A DNA stretch of 64,000 nucleotides from Nitratireductor soli. Its GTDB lineage: Bacteria; Pseudomonadota; Alphaproteobacteria; Rhizobiales; Rhizobiaceae. Position numbers and translations under genes: made by a program. Positions 58,118-64,000 of the stretch are shown piece by piece. The notes beneath the pieces were generated by a model. It ran no database searches. It had not been told where the DNA came from and saw nothing but the letters and a program-made list of their open reading frames with translations. The first letter of the stretch is position 1. Every line of letters starts with the position of its first letter. The stretch spans positions 1-64,000 of the forward strand of contig NZ_LFVY01000006.1 of assembly GCF_001050155.1 (NCBI RefSeq), written 5' to 3'.

Positions 58118-59272
58118 TCAGGAGCCGGCGAGTTCGATCTTCCCGTCGACGATCTTGATGAGCGTGCCATTGGTCATGTACTGACCGCTCTCACGGCCCT
58201 CGGGGCCGTCCTTGGTGAAGGTCACCGTTCCGTTGAGGGCAGGCACCTCGATGCTCCAGAATGCGTCCTTGATGGCTTCCGGCTCGGCCTTGCCGGCCTT
58301 TTCGATGGCCGCCTTGATGACCTGGATGCCGTCATAGCCGCGATAGCTCTCGGTCAGGCCCGCCTTGTTGTGGCCGGCTTTTTCCCAGGCGGCGATGAAC
58401 GCTTCCGCCTGCTCGGGATGAGCGGTCTTTTCAGGCACCCAGGGAGCGAAGAACACCATATGCTGGGTGTTGTTGGCAGCCGAGCCCGCCTGGTCGATCA
58501 ACTGGTCGGGATTTTGCGAGCCGCCGGTGGTGACGATCCGCTTGGTGATGCCGAGGGCCGCGGCCTGCTTGAGAAGGAGCGTCAACTGCTCGACGGCCGT
58601 GGTGACGATGATTGTGTCGGAATCGGAAGCCTTGATCTTCGACAGCTGCGCGCTCAGATCCTGCGCGCCCTGATCCATCATTTCCGTCAGGCCGACTTCG
58701 ATGCCTTCCTTGCCGAGCGCCGTCGAGAAGTCGTTGACCGTGCCGATGCCCCAGTCATTGTTGATGGCGAGGAAATCGACTTTCTTGATGTCGAGCTGCG
58801 GCAGGTATTTCTTGAACAATTCCGCCTCGACCCATGAGGGCGGCGAAATGCGGAAAACATAGGGGTTGCCCTGCGTGGTGATCTTCGACGAGGACGATGT
58901 CTCGACCAGCATCGGCACCTGATACTGCATCAGCTTGGGCATGGCGGCGAGCGTCAGGCTCGAGCCCCAGGCGCCCATCATGACGGGGACCTTGTCGCTG
59001 ACGATGAGCTTTTCGGCAACCGCGGCGGCTTCCGTCGGGTTGCTCTTGTTGTCTTCGATGATCAGTTGGAGCTGTTCTCCGAGGACACCGCCATTGGCGT
59101 TGATTTCCTCGACGGCGAGCTTGGCGCCGTCAACGATGTAGGTGCCGGAAGCGGCAAAGGGGCCGGTCAGCGGCTGGTTGACGCCGATCTTGATCGGGTC
59201 GGCGTAGGCGACGCTCGATACTGCCAGCAGCAGCGAGGCCGTAATCGCGGAAAATCGTGCGCACTTAACCAA
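58118..59272 (-). CDS. Liv-type ABC transporter substrate-binding protein
   Basis: This is a periplasmic binding protein of the branched-chain amino-acid class (Peripla_BP_6), 384 residues. It has a signal peptide (cleavage after AYA, residue 24), then IKIGVNQPLTGPFAASGTYI, and the typical hinge and lobe pattern. The start is TTG at 59272 with GGAGGAG six bases upstream. It is the natural partner of livHMGF at 32-35.6 kb. Its promoter holds the most perfect regulon operator, tying solute uptake to the F420-linked genes. Confidence 0.93.
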   Translation of the reverse strand: MVKCARFSAITASLLLAVSSVAYADPIKIGVNQPLTGPFAASGTYIVDGAKLAVEEINANGGVLGEQLQLIIEDNKSNPTEAAAVAEKLIVSDKVPVMMGAWGSSLTLAAMPKLMQYQVPMLVETSSSSKITTQGNPYVFRISPPSWVEAELFKKYLPQLDIKKVDFLAINNDWGIGTVNDFSTALGKEGIEVGLTEMMDQGAQDLSAQLSKIKASDSDTIIVTTAVEQLTLLLKQAAALGITKRIVTTGGSQNPDQLIDQAGSAANNTQHMVFFAPWVPEKTAHPEQAEAFIAAWEKAGHNKAGLTESYRGYDGIQVIKAAIEKAGKAEPEAIKDAFWSIEVPALNGTVTFTKDGPEGRESGQYMTNGTLIKIVDGKIELAGS

Positions 59273-59688
59273 TGTTTTCTCCTCCAGAGTGAGTCAGCTC
59301 CACTGCTCGGGCGTCGCGGGCGACAAGGGCCGGTTTGTTCTAGTGTGCCTTGCCATCGCATCGGACAGGATGCCAGCAGTGTTCATATCATACTAACATT
59401 AGTATGATAACGCAAATGCAAAATCGCCAATGGACCGCCCGGCCCATGGCAAGACGTTTGCCTAACGCAGAGCCGGTTGGTGCTGGGGGACTGCAACACG
59501 CACAAGGACCCGATGCGGAAAGGGATCCGCAACTGATACCATGGGAACGCGCAGGTGCTTCTATCGCCTGCATTGACCCGGGGCGGCCGCTGCCCACCGC
59601 AAGCCATGTTTAAGGATGGACGAGTTTGAACGTTTGGAGTCAATATGAGCCTGATCATCATTCACAAGGACGGACCGGCAAGGCGGGT
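59273..59688. other. Intergenic region between livK-type gene and pcm
   Basis: This region of 416 bases holds the binding-protein promoter and the perfect operator (59386-59409). From 59410 to 59688 I see no gene, repeat or RNA; small open frames here lack family-like sequence. Confidence 0.5.
59386..59409. promoter_or_regulatory. Perfect regulon operator upstream of the binding-protein gene
   Basis: TATCATACTAA (59386-59396) and TTAGTATGATA (59399-59409) are perfectly complementary around CA. This 24-base palindrome is the best copy of a motif found before npdG, the PLP enzyme gene, pntAA and the molybdenum hydroxylase genes. It is 113 bases before the TTG start. Confidence 0.85.
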
Positions 59689-60351
59689 GTGACAGGCACG
59701 CGGGACAAGCAAACCGAAGAGCGGCACCGCGCGATGGTGGATCTGCTCAGGAAGCGTGGGATTCGTTCGCAACGTGTCCTCGACGCGATGCAGCGCGTTC
59801 CGCGTGACATCTTCGTGCCGCGGCATCTGGCTGAACTCGCTTACGAGGACGGCGCCTTGCCGATCGGCGAGGGGCAGACCATCTCGCAGCCTTATGTCGT
59901 GGCGCTGATGACGGAAGCCGCCGGCATTTCGGCCGAAAGCCGGGTGCTGGAGATCGGCACGGGATCCGGTTATTCGACCGCTGTTCTGGCGTCGATCGCC
60001 GGACAGGTCTTTTCCATCGAGCGTCATGAAGCGCTTGCCGAGGCCGCGCTTCGGCGTCTGTCGGAGACCGGTGTCGAGAATGCGACGATCAAGATTGGCG
60101 ACGGCACGCTGGGCTGGCCGGAAAGGGCGCCTTTCGACGCCATCGTCGTTGCCGCTGCCGGGCCGCGCATACCTGACGCCTTGCGCGCGCAACTCGCCAT
60201 TGGCGGACGGCTGATCATGCCGGTTGGCAGCGGCGCCGGGCCGCAGACGCTAACCAGCGTGGTGCGTCGGGGAACGAACGATTTCGAGACCCGGTCGCTG
60301 AGCAAAGTGTCCTTCGTGCCGCTTATCGGCGCACAGGGATGGCAGCGCTGA
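59689..60351 (+). CDS. pcm: Protein-L-isoaspartate O-methyltransferase
   Basis: Pcm methylates isoaspartyl residues of damaged proteins with S-adenosylmethionine so they can revert. Visible motifs are VPRDIFVPRHLAELAYEDGA, GQTISQPYVVALMTEA, the SAM motif VLEIGTGSGYSTAVLA and FDAIVVAAAGPRIPDALRAQ. GTG at 59689, after AAGGCGG, is a plausible start giving 220 residues; the frame is open back to a TTG at 59626. A strong terminator lies downstream. Confidence 0.92.
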   Translation: MTGTRDKQTEERHRAMVDLLRKRGIRSQRVLDAMQRVPRDIFVPRHLAELAYEDGALPIGEGQTISQPYVVALMTEAAGISAESRVLEIGTGSGYSTAVLASIAGQVFSIERHEALAEAALRRLSETGVENATIKIGDGTLGWPERAPFDAIVVAAAGPRIPDALRAQLAIGGRLIMPVGSGAGPQTLTSVVRRGTNDFETRSLSKVSFVPLIGAQGWQR

Positions 60352-60495
60352 GCGCTGACCAAGGCAAGCGCTTTCCTCGTTGTTTGATTCTCGAATGCTC
60401 AACACAAACAAGCAGGCGGAACCTTTTCGACACGAGCGGGTTGTTTGTGCAAGCGCGCTCCCCATCCCCCCGACCCAAACCGTGCGCGCTTATTG

Positions 60496-60527
60496 GCCGG
60501 CCAGGTACCCTGGCCGGCTTTCTTTTT
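60496..60527 (+). terminator. Rho-independent terminator downstream of pcm
   Basis: GCCGGCCAGG (60496-60505) and CCTGGCCGGC (60509-60518) form a perfect 10-bp stem with a 3-base loop, followed by TTTCTTTTT. Confidence 0.92.
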
Positions 60528-60610
60528 GCGCTTGCGCCTGGAGGATGTTGCCGGAACGTGGAGGCGAGCTTCGGCAACGGAAGACCGGATTGCGATCTGC
60601 GAAACGCTGA

Positions 60611-60675
60611 ACCGGTCTATCTCCTTGCTCTTCCGCATTCATGCGGACGTCAGCTGATTCCATCCGACTGCAAAC
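60611..60675. repeat. Rhizobial palindromic intergenic repeat, copy 5 (diverged)
   Basis: ACCGGTCTATCTCCTTGCTC followed by CGCATTCATGCGGACGTCAG and a diverged CCGACTGCAAACGC matches the copies at 14660 and 22721 with several substitutions. It lies just before the tamB-like stop codon. Confidence 0.65.
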
Positions 60676-60678
60676 GCA

Positions 60679-63600
60679 TCAGTAGTCCTTCTCGAAAAAG
60701 ACGCCGATGCTTGAATCGCCATCGGAGCCGAGCGCGCCACGGGCCTTCAGATCGTCGGTGATGTCGAGGTTGATCGTGCCGCGCGTCGTGCCCTTCGCGC
60801 CGGCCTCGACCCCGAGATAGATGTTGTCCTGGATGTAGCGGCCGGCACGCACGGCGGCATTGCCTTCGCTGTCGGTCACCACGTCCAGATCGTCGAGGCC
60901 CGTGGCGTTGCGCAGCGAGCCAAGCAGCGATGTGTTGGACCCGCCGGCGAGCTCGGCAGCGGCAGCGGCAAGCTGGGCGATCTGGATAGCCGACAATTCG
61001 TCGATGCCACGCTTGAAGATCAGGCGGGCCAGAACCTCGTCCTCGGGCAGTTCCGGTTGCGAGGAAAAGCCGATATCGAGATCGGAAACGCGGCCTTTGA
61101 CGGTGATGAAGACGATGATGTCGTTGCCCTGGGAACGGGCGACGAAGTCGAGCTGCGGGTCGAGATCGCCGATCAGGGTCACTTCGCCTTCGTCGAAGGT
61201 GATGCGCTGGCCGAGAATGGAGAGCCGGCCGCGAATGAGCTTGAAGCCGCCGACCGGATGTATGTTGGTGACCGGGCCGGTCAGGCGGACGGACCCGCCG
61301 AGTTCCGCGTCGAGACCCCGGCCACGGACGAAAATGCGCGCCGGTGCGCTGACGGTGACGTCGAGCTGGACAACGCTGGGCCGCGCCGACGGCATCGGCG
61401 TGCCGTCATCGGCCCGCGCGCGCTCCAGGGTACGCTGCACGGCCGGTGGGGGATTGCGGTGACGGACCTGCAGCCCCGCCGCCCCGCCAGCCAGATTTTC
61501 CGGAACGATGATTTCCGCCCGCTCCACCGTGATGTCGCCGGACAGGAGCGGGTCGCGGGTCAGAGCCCCCGTCAGCGACAGGGCGCCATTGACGGTCGCG
61601 GTGACCATTTCTCCGTCGGTGTGGCGGGCGTTTTCCAGCCGGATTTGCAGATCTGCGGGAAAGCCCGCCTGGGCGTTGCTGGACACGCTTCCGGAAACAG
61701 CGACGCGGCCGCCGCCCGACAAGGCAGCCGATCCTTCGGTGATGGTGATGCGCTCGCCGTCGATGCCGGCGGCGAGGCGGACATCGCTGATGCGCAGATT
61801 TGTCAGCGGGTCGACGGCGGCCGCGTTGGCCGTCGTGACGGAGCCGTTGATGACGGGGTTGCGCAAATCGCCGCCGACGCGGGCATTGACCGAGACAGTG
61901 CCGGACAGCTGCGTGCCGCGGTCGGCAAGCATGCGGTTGGCGATCGACAGGGGCGCGTTGCCGGAAACATTCAGCGCCAGGCCGCTGCCGGCGAGGGGAA
62001 TGGTGCCACTGGCTTCCACCGCCAGCCCGGAGGGGCCGTCGGCCGTCAGACGGGTAAGCTGCACGCTTTGACCGGCGTAACGGCCATTGGCTGCAAGCTG
62101 CAATGGTCCCAGGCCGGCATTGGACAATGCGGCGGCACCAAGGCCGCTGGCACGCAGGTCGAACGCGGCCTGCGGCGCCGCCAGTTTGCCGGTGAGACGC
62201 GCGGTGCCGGTCAACTGGCCGGTGAGCGCCTGTCCGGGTGCGGCGCGGTTAAGAATTGCAAGCGGGAAGGCGGCGAGCGCCACATCGACCGACAGGGCGC
62301 CGTCGTCCAGCGGCACGTCGCCCCGGGCGGTGGCGCGCAGCCCTTCGGGGCTCGATACGCTCGTGTCGACCGTCAGGAGGTCGCCGCTGGTCGTTCCCTT
62401 GGCATCGATGGTGAGCGTGCTCAAACCGGCTTGGCTGAGCATGGCGGAAGCGATGCGGCGGCCTTCGATGTCGAAGGCGATTTCGGGGGTCTGTCGGGTT
62501 CCCTTGATGCCGACATTGCCATCCAGCGTGCCGCCGAGCGCCAGGTCGGAGCGAACGGCGTTGGCGATCGACAGGGGAAGCTGGCTGATGGAGACGGTGA
62601 GATCGAGCGTCTGGGTCATCCGGCCTTCGGCGCGGACGCGGCCGCCGGCGACGTCGAGTTCGAGCGGGTCGAGGGTCAGGTTGCTGCCCTCGACAAGCAG
62701 CGATGTCGGCTCGAGCAAACGGGCGGTGAGGGTGCCCTGGGCGAGGCTCAGTTGTTCGAGGGCGACCCGGTAGCCATTGCCCTCCGGCGAAAGGCCGCCG
62801 CGCGTCGCCAGTGTCGTGCCCTGTTCCAACAGCGCATCGGCGGTGAAAGCGGTCGTCTGGCCGGTCTGCTCGGCCTTGGCGTCGAGGCGCGTGATCTTGA
62901 GCTCGCCGGCGGTGATGCCATCGGCCTCGATCACACCCGATACGGCCGGGACGCCGAACAGATCGTCGATCGCGGCGGCAATCTTGCCGTTCGCCAGCGT
63001 GGTCTCTTCGACACGCAAGTCGCGCAGGGTCGCGTCGATTTCAGCCTGCTGCTTGCCATCCCTTGGCTGCAGCTGGATCCGCGCGTTTGCCGCACCGCTT
63101 GCCTCGCGCAGCAGGAGAGCTGCCGCCGTCGCGATGTCGGCCGCATCGATGTCGAGCCGCCCGTCGAAAAGCCCATTGGCATTCTGGCTCACCTCGCCCC
63201 TGGCGGTCGCTCCGCCGGCGGTGAAGGAGAGGTCGGTCAACTGTTTGCGGTCGGCGGCAAGCAGAATGCCGCTTTCGAGCGTGGCGCGTTCGCCGGCAAG
63301 GAAAGCATCGCCGACGATCTTGCCGGTCAGCGTGCCGGTCTCAAGCCGGCCGTCGAAGCCGAGCGATGCATCGGTGAGGTCCCGTCCGGCAAAGGCGCCC
63401 TTTGGCGCCTTGGCGGCCAGCGTGAGATTGATGCGGCCGTCGGTGCCCTCGGCGCGGCCCGAGGCGGTGAGGCGACCGCTGGCGCGCGGCGACAGGGCCG
63501 CCATGTCGGCCAGGGCGGCATCGAAGCGGAAATCGGCGGCGCCGGTGGCGAAATTGCCGTCCGCCTCGAGCGTGATCTGTTCATTGACCAGCCGCAGCTT

Positions 63601-64000
63601 GCGTGCGCTCAGTCCATCCGTGCCGCGCGCCACGCCGCCGTCGATGCGCGTCGTGCCGGCCAGCAATTTGCCGGCGATTTCATTTTCGATGCGCAGATCC
63701 GTCGCCGTGCCGTCGAGGTCGAGGTCGAAACCGCCGCCGATCGGCATGACTTTGCCGCGGGCCGTCAGGTCGACAGCGCCGCCCAGTTCCTGGCCGGCAA
63801 GGGCGGAGAACGGCGTGAGACTGGCCGCCGAAACGTCGATGTCACCGGTGAAGACGAATTTGTCGATGGCGCCCTTCAGTGCAACCGCCAAGCCGTTGCC
63901 CGAAAGTGCTGCTTTGTCGATGGCGACCGGGGTGCCGGCGCGCCAGTCACCCGCAACGTTCAGTGTCAGCGCGTCGCCCAACGCCTCGGCGATGTCGGCG
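60679..64000 (-). CDS. TamB-like translocation/assembly module protein (3' part, gene runs off the window)
   Basis: This is a large AsmA/TamB-type (DUF490) protein thought to span the periplasm and move lipids or help outer-membrane protein assembly. About 1107 codons are present, and the frame stays open to the end of the window, so the N-terminus lies beyond it. The sequence is a long repeat of short beta strands with Gly/Asp turns, and the C-terminus (DEVLARLIFKRGIDELSAIQ onward to GVFFEKDY) has the DUF490 ending. TamB usually lies next to tamA (an Omp85 protein), which may lie further on. Confidence 0.93.
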   Translation of the reverse strand, partial: ADIAEALGDALTLNVAGDWRAGTPVAIDKAALSGNGLAVALKGAIDKFVFTGDIDVSAASLTPFSALAGQELGGAVDLTARGKVMPIGGGFDLDLDGTATDLRIENEIAGKLLAGTTRIDGGVARGTDGLSARKLRLVNEQITLEADGNFATGAADFRFDAALADMAALSPRASGRLTASGRAEGTDGRINLTLAAKAPKGAFAGRDLTDASLGFDGRLETGTLTGKIVGDAFLAGERATLESGILLAADRKQLTDLSFTAGGATARGEVSQNANGLFDGRLDIDAADIATAAALLLREASGAANARIQLQPRDGKQQAEIDATLRDLRVEETTLANGKIAAAIDDLFGVPAVSGVIEADGITAGELKITRLDAKAEQTGQTTAFTADALLEQGTTLATRGGLSPEGNGYRVALEQLSLAQGTLTARLLEPTSLLVEGSNLTLDPLELDVAGGRVRAEGRMTQTLDLTVSISQLPLSIANAVRSDLALGGTLDGNVGIKGTRQTPEIAFDIEGRRIASAMLSQAGLSTLTIDAKGTTSGDLLTVDTSVSSPEGLRATARGDVPLDDGALSVDVALAAFPLAILNRAAPGQALTGQLTGTARLTGKLAAPQAAFDLRASGLGAAALSNAGLGPLQLAANGRYAGQSVQLTRLTADGPSGLAVEASGTIPLAGSGLALNVSGNAPLSIANRMLADRGTQLSGTVSVNARVGGDLRNPVINGSVTTANAAAVDPLTNLRISDVRLAAGIDGERITITEGSAALSGGGRVAVSGSVSSNAQAGFPADLQIRLENARHTDGEMVTATVNGALSLTGALTRDPLLSGDITVERAEIIVPENLAGGAAGLQVRHRNPPPAVQRTLERARADDGTPMPSARPSVVQLDVTVSAPARIFVRGRGLDAELGGSVRLTGPVTNIHPVGGFKLIRGRLSILGQRITFDEGEVTLIGDLDPQLDFVARSQGNDIIVFITVKGRVSDLDIGFSSQPELPEDEVLARLIFKRGIDELSAIQIAQLAAAAAELAGGSNTSLLGSLRNATGLDDLDVVTDSEGNAAVRAGRYIQDNIYLGVEAGAKGTTRGTINLDITDDLKARGALGSDGDSSIGVFFEKDY

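Larger units (their letters stand above)
60352..60678. other. Intergenic region between pcm and the tamB-like gene
   Basis: This region of 327 bases lies between convergent genes. It holds the pcm terminator (60496-60527) and part of a rhizobial intergenic repeat (60611-60675). Nothing else was recognised. Confidence 0.5.

Overview
The window looks like chromosomal DNA of a high-GC alphaproteobacterium, most likely of the order Hyphomicrobiales (Rhizobiales) and close to the Phyllobacteriaceae/Mesorhizobium group. This is inferred from the gene content (two BA14K-family proteins, thyA-folA-hflK-hflC-degP order, a three-subunit PntAA/AB/B transhydrogenase) and from dispersed palindromic intergenic repeats typical of rhizobia. 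No phage, plasmid, insertion sequence or CRISPR array was seen.

Positions 1-31.6 kb are mostly housekeeping. In order they hold thyA, folA, hflK-hflC-DUF2065 and a Do-type protease; an AT-rich patch with a small NTF2-like gene; serB and miaA back to back; a diguanylate cyclase and a HerA-like ATPase; ilvB-ilvH behind a complete transcription attenuator with an Ile-Leu-Ile-Val leader peptide; a LysE exporter, a VOC protein, a RecD-like helicase, pdxJ and a lipoprotein lytic transglycosylase; a qorB-like/HxlR pair, a TetR regulator and ilvC; a PilZ protein, a PhyH dioxygenase with a divergent AraC regulator, two BA14K genes, an exonuclease/phosphatase-fold protein, a MacA/MacB-like efflux operon and a PhzF protein. 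A tRNA-Lys(CTT) closes this half.

Positions 32.1-59.3 kb hold the most interesting region: a full set of coenzyme F420 genes (npdG, cofE, cofD, cofC and a fused cofG-cofH gene, fbiC) set among catabolic genes. Upstream is a branched-chain-amino-acid-type ABC transporter (livHMGF). Downstream are a fold-type-II PLP enzyme, a glutaconate-type CoA-transferase pair, an F420-dependent luciferase-like (LLM) oxidoreductase, an M20 amidohydrolase, a proton-translocating transhydrogenase, a three-gene molybdenum hydroxylase with a CoxG-like domain fused to the iron-sulfur subunit, a GntR/HutC regulator, diaminopropionate ammonia-lyase with its Lrp-type regulator, and a Liv-type binding protein. A conserved palindrome (best copy TATCATACTAA-CA-TTAGTATGATA) lies before the F420 operon, the PLP/CoA-transferase/LLM operon, pnt, the molybdenum hydroxylase operon and the binding protein, with a looser copy over the gntR start. 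I infer one regulon that imports an unknown, probably nitrogen-containing, substrate; oxidises and reduces it (F420H2 being made from NADPH by NpdG and NADPH from the transhydrogenase); hydrolyses it; and activates the product as a CoA thioester.

Positions 59.6-64 kb return to housekeeping: pcm, and the 3' part of a tamB-like gene that runs off the end of the window.
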